This document shows, piece by piece, positions 25,821 to 36,000 of a DNA stretch of 64,000 bases. The notes below the pieces were generated by a model that did no database searches, had not been told where the DNA came from, and saw only the letters and a list, made by a program, of their open reading frames with translations. The DNA is from an uncultured Jannaschia sp. (GTDB lineage Bacteria > Pseudomonadota > Alphaproteobacteria > Rhodobacterales > Rhodobacteraceae): assembly GCF_947494055.1 (NCBI RefSeq), contig NZ_CANLTR010000016.1, positions 1-64,000 of the forward strand, read 5' to 3'. Every line of letters starts with the position of its first letter. Position 1 is the first letter of the stretch. Made by a program: the position numbers and the translations under genes.

Positions 25821-26312
25821 TCAGCTTCCGGGCAGGAAGGCGGTGTCGATAACGTGGATCGTGACGTTGCCGACCTGGCGGTCCGCCTCGGTGACGGTCG
25901 CCATCGTGCCGCCCTCGGGGCCGACCATGACCGTGTCGCCCTCGACCATGATGGTCAGCGGCGTACCGGCGAGCGAATCCACGGTGGCGGTGCCGCCGCC
26001 GTCCATCGCGAGCTGCATCGCGTCCGCGGCCATCACGGTGCCGGACACGGCGTAGCCCTGGATCACCTCGGCCAGCCGCGCGGAATCCTCCTGCAGCGCG
26101 CCGAGCTCTTCCTGCGGGGCGGCCGACAGGGCGTCGTTCGAGGGCACGAACACCGTGACCTCCTCGCCGCCGACGATCATCTCGACGATGCCGGCGCTCT
26201 CGGCGGCGCCCACGGCCGTATCAATGTTCTCGGGCAGGTCCTGCGCGAAGGCAGGGGCCGCGAAACCGATCGCCAGGGCGGCAATCGAACTGTGTACAAT
26301 TCTCATGATCAT
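25821..26312 (-). CDS. Secreted fasciclin-domain protein
   Basis: A 163-residue protein with a clear signal peptide (MRIVHSSIAALAIGFAAPAFAQ, cut after AFA-Q). One fasciclin (FAS1) domain follows: VTVFVPSNDAL early, YAVSGTVMAADAM in the middle and GNVTIHVIDTAFLP at the end, the standard FAS1 signposts. Such proteins are periplasmic or extracellular and are linked to adhesion. Two in-frame ATGs lie 6 nt apart; the first has GGAG at good spacing. It stands alone, divergent from the Gfo/Idh/MocA operon. Confidence 0.88.
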   Translation of the reverse strand: MIMRIVHSSIAALAIGFAAPAFAQDLPENIDTAVGAAESAGIVEMIVGGEEVTVFVPSNDALSAAPQEELGALQEDSARLAEVIQGYAVSGTVMAADAMQLAMDGGGTATVDSLAGTPLTIMVEGDTVMVGPEGGTMATVTEADRQVGNVTIHVIDTAFLPGS

Positions 26313-26742
26313 CGACTTCTCCTCTCCAAAGTGGAGCCCCCCCGGCGCACACGCCCCGGAGAAACGGTTGACCTCGCGCTATCTGTCCCGGCCGGACGCG
26401 ATGGCGAGGGGCACCCCCCGCGACCGATTGTCCCTCCGCGGGCACCGCCCGCAGGACGAGGCCGGGCGGAATTGCGGTCCCTGGACGGGGCGCGGACCGG
26501 CCGCGCCGTCGCGGGTCCGGGCCGGTCCTCCGGGGCCGGTCGCAGGGGACCGTTCCCGAAGCGGCGCGGAACCGCGCCATCTGTCCGGATTGTTCATAAA
26601 ATCTTCACCGGGACGGGCGCGAATGACGTAGGGACGCGGTCGGGAGCGGTTGCTCCTTGCAGGGGGTCGGCCTAAATCGCCTCTGTCATCCAGCCGGTTG
26701 CCCGCGCGGAAGGCGGAATCTCTATCAGGAGCACATGGCCCG
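26313..26742. other. Divergent intergenic region
   Basis: About 430 bp between the fasciclin gene and the Gfo/Idh/MocA operon. The left half is very GC-rich; bases 26585-26640 are more A/T-rich and could hold promoters. No gene is supported. Confidence 0.4.
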
Positions 26743-27864
26743 ATGAACAAAACGATCCGGACCGCCCCGATTGACATCGCGGTCGTGGGCCTGGGCAAGA
26801 TGGGCCTGTCGCATTTCTCCATGGTCAACGCGCATCCGCAGGCCCGCACCGTGGCCTGCGACGGGGCGGGGTTCATGGTTGACGTGCTCTCGCGGAACGT
26901 CTCCGCGCCGATCCACAAGGATTACGAGCGGATGCTGGCGGAGGCCAAGCTCGACGCCGTGGTGATCGCCACGCCGTCGCGGCTCCACGCGCCGATGGTG
27001 CGGGCCGCCCTCGACCGCGGCCTCCACGTCTTCTGCGAGAAGCCGTTCTGCCTCGACTGGACCGACGGCATGGCCTTGGCCGACCTCGCCGAGGCGAAGG
27101 GCGTGGTGAACCAAGTCGGCTACCATTACCGCTATGTCGGCGCGTTCCGGGAGATGAAGCGCATCCTCGACACGGGCGCGCTCGGCCGCGTCACCCATGT
27201 GCTGGCCGAGGCTTACGGGCCGGTCGTGCTGCGCCCCAAGCGCGCCACCTGGCGCACGCAGAAGGAGGAGGGCGGCGGCTGTCTCTACGACTACGCCGCG
27301 CATCCGCTGAACCTCCTGAACTGGTTCTTCGGCGCGCCGGCGCGGGTGACCGGCTCGGCGCTGGTCTCGGTCTTCTCGGAAGGGACCGACGACCAGGTCA
27401 TGTCGACCGTGCAGTGGGAGGACGGGCCCGTGGCGCAGCTCTCGGTGAACTGGTCCGACGAGAGCTACCGCAAGATGTCGACGAAGATGACGATCGTGGG
27501 CACCAACGGCCGGCTCTACGCCGACCGGCAGGAATGTCAGCTCTACCTGCGCGAGGCGCACGACGCGCTGCCCGACTACGTGGAGGGCTGGAACGTGAAA
27601 TACACGACCGAGCTCACCGAGGATGCCTGGTTCTACCTGCGGGGCGAGGAATATTCCGCGCAGCTCGACGACTTCATCACCGCGGTGGCCGAAAAGAAAT
27701 CGGCGGCCGCCGAGAACTCTTTCCGCTCGGCCGCCGAGACCGACCGGGTGATGGCGATGATCCTCGAGAACGCCGAGACCGGGCAGCCCGTGGGCGAGGC
27801 GCAGGCGCCGGCCGCGAAGCCCGCACGTCGCGGCTTCTTCGGCTTCGGAGGACGACAGGGATGA
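26743..27864 (+). CDS. Gfo/Idh/MocA-family NAD(P)-dependent oxidoreductase
   Basis: A 373-residue two-domain oxidoreductase. The N-terminal Rossmann motif IAVVGLGKMGLSHFSMV is followed by VVIATPSRLHAPMV and the family signature HVFCEKPFCLDW (EKP). The C-terminal alpha/beta domain includes GGGCLYDYAAHPLNLLNWFFG. Such enzymes act on sugars or nucleotide sugars, often making ketosugars or uronic derivatives. The ATG at 26743 has AGGAG about 11 nt upstream, a long but possible spacing. It overlaps the next gene by ATGA, giving a three-gene operon that ends with a GT26 transferase. Confidence 0.88.
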   Translation: MNKTIRTAPIDIAVVGLGKMGLSHFSMVNAHPQARTVACDGAGFMVDVLSRNVSAPIHKDYERMLAEAKLDAVVIATPSRLHAPMVRAALDRGLHVFCEKPFCLDWTDGMALADLAEAKGVVNQVGYHYRYVGAFREMKRILDTGALGRVTHVLAEAYGPVVLRPKRATWRTQKEEGGGCLYDYAAHPLNLLNWFFGAPARVTGSALVSVFSEGTDDQVMSTVQWEDGPVAQLSVNWSDESYRKMSTKMTIVGTNGRLYADRQECQLYLREAHDALPDYVEGWNVKYTTELTEDAWFYLRGEEYSAQLDDFITAVAEKKSAAAENSFRSAAETDRVMAMILENAETGQPVGEAQAPAAKPARRGFFGFGGRQG

Positions 27865-28742
27865 CCCGGATGGACCGACTGCTCTTCGGCGACAACCAGT
27901 TCTTCGGCATCAACCACATGTCCGAGGAGAAGGCCCGCACCCAGGCCATGCGCTTCCAGGAGACGCAGGCGATCATGGACGTGCTCGACGTGGCCTACGA
28001 CGCCGGCATCCGCACCTTCGCCTGCACCACCCACGACCGGATCGGCGCCATCGCCGAGCGGGTGCGCGCGAACCCCGCGCGCTACGCCGATTTCACCTTC
28101 TATCCCTGCATGCCTTACGCGCATAAATACGCCAACGCCGTGACCGAGCACGGGATGATGGGCGCGCTCCGCGAGTTCATGCCGAAGGACGGCCTCTTCG
28201 CCACGGCGCTGACCGGCGCCCGGACGCTCGCCACCAAGGAGGTCGAGGGGATCGAGAAGGTTCTGATCGACATGGAGATGAAGATGTTCCGCGGCACGAA
28301 GACGCCGGTCATCTTCATGCAGAACGTGTTCGTCGACCTGCTGCTCGGCATGGGCTTCACCCGCGCCTTCCGCATCTTCCACGACCATATCAAGGCTGAG
28401 TACGGCGCCGAGCCCGGCTACATCACGATGAACATGCCGATGCTTCTGGACGCGCTGGAGCGGGAGGGGATCGAGCGGCCGATCATCTGTTCCAACATCA
28501 ACAAGATCGGCTTCCGCATGTCGGGCGGCTACGATGCCTATATGGGCGCGCTGCGCTCGGGACGGGTGCGGGCGATCGCGATGTCGGTCTATGCGAGCGG
28601 CGCGATCCCCGCGGACGAGGCGATCCACTGGATCTCGGAGCTGCCGGGGGTCGAGTCGATCCTGTTCGGCGCGTCGAGCGCGGGCAACATCCACGGCACC
28701 AAGGCGCTCGTGGACAAGTATATGGGCCGGGAGGCGGCGTGA
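27861..28742 (+). CDS. Predicted TIM-barrel protein, aldo-keto-reductase-like, of a glycan operon
   Basis: A 293-residue protein (ATG at 27861, overlapping the upstream stop). It begins LLFGDNQFFGINHMSEEKA and ends with a segment (SELPGVESILFGASSAGNIHGTKALVDKY) that resembles the C-terminal cofactor-binding part of aldo-keto reductases. The middle alternates helices and strands as in a TIM barrel. I do not recognise a catalytic Tyr/Lys pair with confidence and cannot give a reaction. Tight coupling with the Gfo/Idh/MocA enzyme upstream and the GT26 enzyme downstream suggests a step in making or loading an unusual sugar. Confidence 0.6.
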   Translation: MTRMDRLLFGDNQFFGINHMSEEKARTQAMRFQETQAIMDVLDVAYDAGIRTFACTTHDRIGAIAERVRANPARYADFTFYPCMPYAHKYANAVTEHGMMGALREFMPKDGLFATALTGARTLATKEVEGIEKVLIDMEMKMFRGTKTPVIFMQNVFVDLLLGMGFTRAFRIFHDHIKAEYGAEPGYITMNMPMLLDALEREGIERPIICSNINKIGFRMSGGYDAYMGALRSGRVRAIAMSVYASGAIPADEAIHWISELPGVESILFGASSAGNIHGTKALVDKYMGREAA

Positions 28743-29539
28743 TGGACGGCAGTGGCATGAGAACACCCTCCCGCCTGCGCGCGATGCGCGAGGTGAAGAT
28801 GCTCAACGCGCATGTCCACGACATTTCGATGGACGAGCTCGTGCGTGACTTCGACGAGGGGCTCCTGCTCACGCTGCATGTCGACATGGCGATGAAGCTG
28901 CAGAAGGACCCGGAGTTCCACGCAATCCTGTCCGAGTTCGACGTGATCACCTGCGACAGCCAGATCATGTATTTCGCGACGAAGTTCCTCGGCACCCCCG
29001 TGCAGGAGCGGGTCTCGGGGTCGGACTATTTCCCCCGCTTCTACATGCATCACCGCGACAATCCGGCCATGACGCTCTTCATGCTGGGCGGCAAGCCCGG
29101 TGTGGCGGATGCGGCGGCCCGGAACATCAACGCCAAGGTTGGCCGCGATTTCGTGGTGGGCGCCTACGCGCCCTCCTTCGACTTCGAGAACGATCCGACC
29201 GAGATCGACGCGATGATCGACGCGGTGAACGCGTCGGGCGCCACCGCGCTCCTCGTGGGCCTCGGCGGCGGGCGGCAGGAGAAGTTCATCATCAAGTATC
29301 GCGACCGGATGCCGGGCGTGAAGCTCTGGCTGCCCCTGGGGGGCACGATCGACTACGAGTCGGGCTCCTTCGCGCGGCCGCCGAAATGGATCACCGAGGG
29401 CGGGTTCGAATGGCTCTACCGCCTCCTGAAGGAGCCCCGCGCCCGCTTCCACCGCTACGTGATCCACGAGCCGCCCTTTCTCTGGGCGGTGCTGAAGCAG
29501 CGGCTCGGCCTCTACCGCGACCCGTTCGCGAAGCGCTGA
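28742..29539 (+). CDS. WecG/TagA/CpsF-family (GT26) glycosyltransferase
   Basis: A 265-residue glycosyltransferase of the WecG/TagA/CpsF family. Family landmarks are the DVITCDSQIMYFATKFLG region (usually a DG/DS..G patch), MLGGKPGVADAAA, VGLGGGRQEKFI (normally GxPxQE), LWLPLGGTIDYESGS (normally GVGxxxDFxxG) and RPPKWITEGGFEWLYRLLKEP, the last very characteristic. These enzymes add the second sugar to a lipid-linked primer. The TGATG junction with the upstream gene indicates coupling. The donor is unknown. Confidence 0.88.
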   Translation: MDGSGMRTPSRLRAMREVKMLNAHVHDISMDELVRDFDEGLLLTLHVDMAMKLQKDPEFHAILSEFDVITCDSQIMYFATKFLGTPVQERVSGSDYFPRFYMHHRDNPAMTLFMLGGKPGVADAAARNINAKVGRDFVVGAYAPSFDFENDPTEIDAMIDAVNASGATALLVGLGGGRQEKFIIKYRDRMPGVKLWLPLGGTIDYESGSFARPPKWITEGGFEWLYRLLKEPRARFHRYVIHEPPFLWAVLKQRLGLYRDPFAKR

Positions 29540-29663
29540 GGCGGGCGCCGGTCCGGCGCGTCGCGGCGGTGACATCTCACGGTCCCGTGCCGTTTCGGAC
29601 GCTCCCGGAGACGAAGGATGGACGACCGCCCCGCGCGCACGGAGCGGTCACGTTCGGCCGGTT

Positions 29664-30356
29664 CTACCCGCGGCGCCGACGCAGCGCGAAGACCGCGCCC
29701 AACCCGCCCGCGAGGAGCGGAAGGCTGGCGGGAACCGGGATTGGAGTCGTGTCGGGTATATTGGGCATGTCCACGATATCGGGATCGACGCCGCCTTCCG
29801 AGCCGGGCAGGGCGGACCCGAAGGTGATGTTGTCGAAGCCGATCTGGTTCTGCGTCCCGCCGAAGTCGATCGAGCGTGCCGTTCCCTCGAAGGGCACGCC
29901 GATCGGGCTGAACACGGCGAAATCGCCCTGCGGGTCGCCTGGACCCCGACCGGTCCTGGGCAGGTCCAGCGAGGCGAGGAGGGTCCCCGTTGCGTCGACG
30001 CCGTCGTAGACGTCGATCGAGCCGGTGAAGTTGATCGCGCTGTAGAAGAACGAGAACCCGTCCTCGAAGCCGTTCGGCGCGTTCAGGGTAGCCTCGTCAC
30101 CTTGGAGGAAGAACATCACGGTGTCGGGCGTAGGCTCGTTGGCGAAATTCCCCGTTCCGCCGGCATCCCGGTCGATGATCGATAAGGCGTTGGGGCTGAA
30201 CGTGATGTCGTAATCCGGCCCGCCATTGCCGTCGTAGAAATCGTTGATGCTGACCTCGTTGCCGAGCCCTTCGAAATCCAGGGTGATGACGGCTGCGCTT
30301 GCGCTGCCGCCGATCGCCAGCACGGCGCAGGCCGTGGCCGCTAAAGTCTTGAGCAC
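29664..30356 (-). CDS. VPLPA-CTERM-type secreted protein
   Basis: A 230-residue protein with a signal peptide (MLKTLAATACAVLAIGGSASA) and a C-terminal sorting signal: PVPASLPLLAGG, a hydrophobic stretch and RRRRG. This is the VPLPA/PEP-CTERM arrangement known from Rhodobacterales. The middle is an all-beta domain starting VITLDFEGLGNEV with no recognised catalytic motif. PEP-CTERM-class proteins are usually processed by an exosortase and go with exopolysaccharide production. The start is a GTG with GGAG about 8 nt upstream. The gene is convergent with the GT26 operon. Confidence 0.85.
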   Translation of the reverse strand: MLKTLAATACAVLAIGGSASAAVITLDFEGLGNEVSINDFYDGNGGPDYDITFSPNALSIIDRDAGGTGNFANEPTPDTVMFFLQGDEATLNAPNGFEDGFSFFYSAINFTGSIDVYDGVDATGTLLASLDLPRTGRGPGDPQGDFAVFSPIGVPFEGTARSIDFGGTQNQIGFDNITFGSALPGSEGGVDPDIVDMPNIPDTTPIPVPASLPLLAGGLGAVFALRRRRG

Positions 30357-30612
30357 TTGATAACTCCTCGTACAAAATGCGGCGTTCTGCCGCCCCCAAG
30401 AGGTAATCGTTAACCTTTCGGCCAGTCAACACGCCAAGCGGTCTTTCGAAAGATCGAAGCCTACCGGCAAGGATCAGGCCCGGGTCATCGAAATTGCCGG
30501 CCCGAATGGTTTCAATCAGCAGGCGGCGCAAGCACAGAAGGCTCGCCTCGATCCCCGTTTTTGGCACGAAGGTGAATTCGCCGAGTTGCCTGGTCAAGAC
30601 GTGGTCCGGCTT

Positions 30613-31704
30613 TCAGGAGCGGCGGGTGCCTTGTCGTTCGGCATGCAGGTCTATGAGGCGAAGGAGGTTGGCGACGTCGACGCGGTAGCCGTCACCCTCG
30701 CGGACGGCGACCGTGGTGGCGAGCTGTCCCGGCGTGTGGTCGATAAAATCGGCGAAGATGTTGTTGAAGCGGTCCGCCGGGTTGATCGTTACATGAAGCG
30801 CGTCCCGGCGCGCGGCGAGGAAGAGGTGGTTCCAGTGGCTCCCCTCCATCGCGACCGTGACGGGCGTGCCGGAAACGGCTCGCAGGATGTACTCAAGCGG
30901 GTCCGTCGAGCTGACGATCGCGAAACCCCGCGCCGACAAGGCGTCCACAACCTCGTCCTCGTTGAGGAGCACGCGTGCCACCCCGGTCCGGCCGCGCCGG
31001 ATGAAGGCTCCCGGAACGCCAGCATCGCCGAAGAGACCCTGCACCTTCGCCTGCAGGCGTTCGAGACGCGCCGCACGCCCGGCATTCTGTCCCACGTCCC
31101 GGCAATAGGACATCTCGTCGAAGATCACGTAACGGGCCTGCAGCCGGTCGATCTCCAGCAAGTCCACATACTCCTTGGCATGCGTCCAGGCGGGATCGGA
31201 GGGGAAATACAGGTCCTCGTGCGGACGGCGCAGATAGGCGCCGATCATTCCGTCCCGGACCCAGTGGCCGAAATATTGCTGGACGATCGGGCTCGCCGCG
31301 AAGAAGCCGGCAGGCCGCCGTTCGATCGAGGCCGACATCACCTCGGCGTAGCGTACCGGTCCGAAACGCGCGAATCCCTCATGTTTCGTGAAGAAGCCGA
31401 ATGGCGTGGCGAGCACATTTTTGAACACGTACCGGACCGTGGCCTGGTGCGTGACCTCGCGACCGTCGATGATCGCCCATTGTGTGGCGAGCGACGTCGC
31501 CGCCTGCGCCCGTTCCACCTTGGCGCGATCCTCGTCGAGCATGAGGACGGGTTTGGAGAACGCCGTGTTGGAAGGATGCTCCTCGATGACCTCGACCGCA
31601 GCGTCGGCGAGTTCCGGCGTCCCGAACCCTGTGCGCTTCGCAATCTGGCTTGCGACCGGACGGAACCTGTACATCAAGGCGAACCTTTCGAGATCGTGGA
31701 GCAC
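30613..31704 (-). CDS. GT61-like glycosyltransferase
   Basis: A 363-residue protein with a C-terminal segment (PVTVAMEGSHWNHLFLAARRDALHVTINPADRFNNIFADF) that parallels the 'E-G-(A/S)-H-x-x-x-L' donor loop of GT61/DUF563 glycosyltransferases. The N-terminal half is less familiar. It probably adds a sugar to a capsule or exopolysaccharide. A GTG at 31704 is used because AGGAG stands 5-6 nt upstream. It lies between the two VPLPA-CTERM genes on the same strand, separated by 250 bp and 110 bp, so these may be single transcription units rather than an operon. Family call is moderate. Confidence 0.65.
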   Translation of the reverse strand: MLHDLERFALMYRFRPVASQIAKRTGFGTPELADAAVEVIEEHPSNTAFSKPVLMLDEDRAKVERAQAATSLATQWAIIDGREVTHQATVRYVFKNVLATPFGFFTKHEGFARFGPVRYAEVMSASIERRPAGFFAASPIVQQYFGHWVRDGMIGAYLRRPHEDLYFPSDPAWTHAKEYVDLLEIDRLQARYVIFDEMSYCRDVGQNAGRAARLERLQAKVQGLFGDAGVPGAFIRRGRTGVARVLLNEDEVVDALSARGFAIVSSTDPLEYILRAVSGTPVTVAMEGSHWNHLFLAARRDALHVTINPADRFNNIFADFIDHTPGQLATTVAVREGDGYRVDVANLLRLIDLHAERQGTRRS

Positions 31705-31816
31705 GTATCTCCTGTACGAGTTTCACGAGCTATAACAGGGCTTCAAGATCAAACGATCCTCAAAGGTTGCTCGAGTTCGCCGGGCCCGAACGCCGTTCGG
31801 GGCCCGACTGCACGCG

Positions 31817-32419
31817 TCAGGCGCGGCGTTTCAGGAAGCCCAAGCCTGCCATCGAGGCCGTGAGGAGCAGGCCCGCGGCCGGGAGCGGGACCGGGGAGGG
31901 TTCGGGGGTCTCGACGACCTGGAACCGCGCCGAGCCGGAGGCGGGCCGGCCGCCTTCGTAGAGCCCCAGCACGTAGGTTCCCGCGTCGAGCGTACCGAAG
32001 AGCGAGGCCGACCCATCGGGGCGGTACATCGCGCGCGCACCGTCGGCGTCCGCGCCCGCGATCAGGCTGCACTTGCCCGAGACCGCCGCCAGCGCGGCGT
32101 CGTCGCAGAAATCCCCCTGCATCGTCAGGCGCGTGTCGGCGCCCGAGCGGTAGAAGGCGAGGCCGGTGACTTCGCCGTCGGCGTCGGAAGGCGAGTAATC
32201 GGCGAAGTAGACGTCGAACGGGTTCGTTGCCGTGAACTCGAAATATCCGCTGGCGGGCGTACCCGTCCAGGCGAAGCCCAGATCGAGAACCGACGCGTCC
32301 TGCGGCACAGCCTGGACGCTCATGTCGGGGGTCGCGTCCGTGCTCGTCACCGTTGCCGCCATTGCCGGCGACGCTAGGGTAAGCGCCAGTGTTGCCGCGG
32401 CGGCTTTGACCGTATTCAT
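31817..32419 (-). CDS. VPLPA-CTERM-type secreted protein, second copy
   Basis: A 200-residue protein with signal peptide (MNTVKAAAATLALTLASPAMA) and the tail SPVPLPAAGLLLTASMAGLGFLKRRA-like: VPLPA motif, hydrophobic helix, basic end. The body is predicted all-beta, resembling the pre-peptidase/DVUA0089 type (SLFGTLDAGTYVLGLYEGG). Two Cys (in GDFCDD and SGKCSL) may form a disulfide. It is not closely similar to the other VPLPA protein apart from the ends. AGGA precedes the ATG by about 6 nt. It is divergent from the giant gene. Confidence 0.85.
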   Translation of the reverse strand: MNTVKAAAATLALTLASPAMAATVTSTDATPDMSVQAVPQDASVLDLGFAWTGTPASGYFEFTATNPFDVYFADYSPSDADGEVTGLAFYRSGADTRLTMQGDFCDDAALAAVSGKCSLIAGADADGARAMYRPDGSASLFGTLDAGTYVLGLYEGGRPASGSARFQVVETPEPSPVPLPAAGLLLTASMAGLGFLKRRA

Positions 32420-33096
32420 GTTCTATCCTCTCGTCATGAAAATGTTAACACTCCGAATTTGAAGACATATTTACCTTTTGAGAAGCCAGAAAATTGTATT
32501 AGGGTTAACACCGCGCGGCCGGGCATGCCCAGTCGGCGCGTCGACGTAATGCAATGCAAGGCGCTGCGAATGTTTCTTTACGTTAGGTAAAAATTGAAGG
32601 GCATGCGCGTCGCGGATTGCAGGCCCGATCCGGGGATCTGCGATCGGTATTCGGAAGACTGTCGCCCCTGCAGTATCTATTCGATTCGAGCAGCCTAAAG
32701 GCTTGTTGGCGAGTTCCATTTCGTCGAATGACGGCCGTTCCGATTTTCGGGATGGAAGGCGTTCCTTTGCAATATTCAGAAAAGAAACTGTTCGGGCAAT
32801 CGGTAGTAGATGACGTCAAGTCAACGTCTGGAACCGTGCAGATTACCGAACGTTAAGATTGCTTAACTTTTATTGCGAAGTCCTGCCTCTGTTCATAGCC
32901 TGCGCCTTGAATGCTCCGTCGGAGCGAAAAGGGAGACAGGTCGCAGAGTTAATAAGTTGTTATCTGAAGCGTAAGAACCACTTTGTGAGCGCGGAACAGG
33001 TCATTTGCTCGACGATCGCTCGACGATCGTTTCGAGGTAATTGGTTGTCATAACACTTTGAGACTCTCGGCCGATATTTTTGCCGGAGGATTTCAA
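32420..33096. other. Long A/T-rich region upstream of the giant gene
   Basis: About 680 bp, unusually A/T-rich for this window. It holds GTTAAC at 32444 and 32504 and an inverted repeat GTTAAG-ATTG-CTTAAC at 32852-32867. Promoters for the divergent VPLPA gene and the giant gene must lie here, and the distance leaves room for a leader RNA. Small open frames are present (for example 32617-32856) but have no supporting ribosome-binding site or family resemblance. Confidence 0.5.
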
Positions 33097-36000
33097 ATGC
33101 CCGTTTCCAACAATTTCGCGTCCAGCGCCCTCGATCTCAACGGCAAGGTCTCCCTGACCCAGCCCACGGCGCTCGTATGGGGTCCGGACGGAAAGTTGTA
33201 CGTCACCGAGAATGGCGGGCAGGTCAACGTCCTGACGGTGAAGTTCGGGGACCCCGATCCGAATGACGACGACAACAGTGTGTCCTTCTACGTCGAGGCG
33301 GCCGAGACGCTCTCGCTGGACATCCAGAACCACAACGACGACGGCACCGAGAACAGCAGCGGCAGCCGGCAGGTCACCGGCATCGACGTCGCCCGGCAAT
33401 ACGACGCGGCCGGAAACCAGCTCTTCGTCGACGCGGCCGGCAACCTGACGACGGAGGCCAGCGGCAACACGCCCGCGGTGACGATGTACGTCACCTCGAG
33501 CGACAAGCGGATCGGCGCGGGCGGCAGCGGGAACGACGCCGACCTCGACACCAATTCCGGCGTGATCACCATGCTGGAGCAGACCGGCGCCGACAGCTGG
33601 GACCAGGTCGACATCGTCCGCGGCCTGCCCCGGTCGGAGGAGAACCACGCGACCAACGGCCTCGAGATCGTCCAGGAGCTCGACGCGGACGGAAAGCTCG
33701 TCTCCGAGCGCGCCATCGTGGCGTCGGGCGGCAACGCCAATACCGGCGCGCCGTCCAACAACTTCGCCGGCCAGCAGGAGCAGCCGCTTTCCGCCGCGAT
33801 CCTCGAGGTCGACGTCACCGGCCTCCGGGCAATGGGCGTCTCGACCGACGACGACGGGCGCGCCTACATCCTCGATCTGCCCACGCTCGACGACCCGATC
33901 CGCAACGGGGCGGCGGACCTGAACGATCCGAACGGCGGTAACGACGGGCTGAACAGCGCCAAGCTCGACTACGACGGGCTGGTCTCGATCTATTCGCCCG
34001 GTTACCGCAACGCCTACGACGTCGAGGTGACCGAGGACGGGCGCGTCTGGACCTACGACAACGGCGCCAACAACAGCTGGGGCGGGCGTCCGGTGGGCGA
34101 GGGCGGCGACAACGGCGGTACGACCGACTTCGCGCAGGACGCAGGCTACATCTCCACGAACCTCAACAACGGCGACGGCAATTCGAGCGACGACATCAAC
34201 GCGGACGGCAACTGGGACCCGTCGAACAACGACAATTTCCACGAGATCACCCGGTCCGACGACCTGAACGGCGGGGACCTGTCGGTGGGCGGCAACGGTC
34301 CGGTCACCACCTATACGGGGCCCGACGGGCTGACCTACGTCTATGGCGGCCATCCGAACCCGACCCGGGCCGAGGGCGCGAAGGCGGGGCTTCTGTTCTC
34401 GCCCAAGGGCGGCACGGACGATGCCTATCTCCTGGTCTCGAACCAGTCGAGCTACGGCGAGGGGAGCGACGACCACGCGCAGGTAACGGCCTGGCTCGCG
34501 GAGGTCGAGGCCGGCACGGGCGCGGTCGGCACGGGCGACCTGACGAAGAAGGTCCTCGCCGTGGAGCCGGGCGTCGAATACGACATCTACGCTTTCGCCG
34601 ACGGCTCCGGCGCGGCGGTGCCCGCGGGCGGGGCGGCGCCCGCGGGCGGCACGCTGCTCGGCCAGGCGGGGCTGCCCGCCGACATCGCCGAGATCGTCGA
34701 CTGGGTGAACCCGGTCGAGGGCGACTATAAGGAGGCGGGCCGGACCGACGGCGCGCTCGACAGCGGCAAGGGCTCCATCAACGGACTGGCTGAATACACC
34801 TCGACCATCATGGACGAGGGCGGCGTCAAGATGTCCGGCGCGATCATCGCCAGCGTCTACAATGGCGGCGACCTGATCATCATGGGCCGCAACGCCGACG
34901 GCACGATGTCGAGCACCGGCGGCACCAACGCCACGGCCGCCGACCGCGCGGTGTTCCAGGGCGCGGGCCAGCCGCTCGGCCTCGCCACGCTGGGCGACGA
35001 CTTCGTGGAGCGCGGCCTGAGCCAGCCGTTCCAGGGCTCGGTCTGGTCGGCGGTCTACGGCCAGAACAACCAGGGCGGCTACACCGTCCATATCGAGATC
35101 CTGCAGCCCGCCAACGGCAAGGTCCCGCTCGCCGGCTCGGAGATCGTCGATCCCGACGACTGGGATCTCGACGGCGTCGACAAGTACAACGATCCCTTCG
35201 AGTTCAGCGCCGAGAACGGCATGGCGCTCGCCGCCGGCCAGAAGATCGTGCTCGACTTCGATCCGCAATCGACCGAGTTCAACGGCTCGCTCGCGGGCAA
35301 TACCGGCCTTCTGGGCGCGGCGCTCGACGGGCCCGGTTCGCTGGCCGGCCCGCTCGCGGACGCGACCGGCACCGACAATATCCAAGAGGCGGGCGCCACC
35401 GCCAACCAGGATGCACGGACCGGCACCTATCTCGACAATTCGGGTGACCTTCTCGCCTCCGGCGAGCAGGCCGACGGGCTCTACGACATTGCCGGCAACG
35501 TCATCCCTGGCGGCAACGCGCCGATTCTGCAGATCAAGGAGGTCGTGCCGGGCACGATGGTCGGGCAGGGCAACACCGCTCGCGACGCGCTCCATACCGG
35601 GTTCCGGCCGGCCGAGGATGTCGGCCGCGTCGTTGCCACGGTGACGGTGAAGAACTGGGTCGCAGGGCAGGCGGTCGCGGACGGCCAGCTCGTCGGCATG
35701 GTCTACGGCGACGGCACGCAGTCGAACTTCCTGCGCCTCGTCTTCGGCGAGGTCGACGGCCAGCCCGGCCTCGAGGTCGGCTACGAGCTGGGCGACCAGA
35801 ATTATGCGACGCTCGCCAAGGTCGCCGTCCCCGACCTCGCTGCCTCGGATCTCGACCTGATCGACCTGCGCTTGGAGATCGACATCGACGACGGCTACGC
35901 GGTGCGCGCCTTCTACCGGCTGGGCGAGGAGGGCACGCTGGGGCAGACCCCGTTCACCGAGATCGCGCTCGGCGACTTCGAGTTGCCGGCGGGCGTGCTG

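Noticed and set aside
32853..32866. CtrA-type binding site (TTAA-spacer-TTAA)
   Set aside because: The spacer is 6 nt, while the CtrA consensus needs 7, and it is better described as a GTTAAG/CTTAAC inverted repeat.
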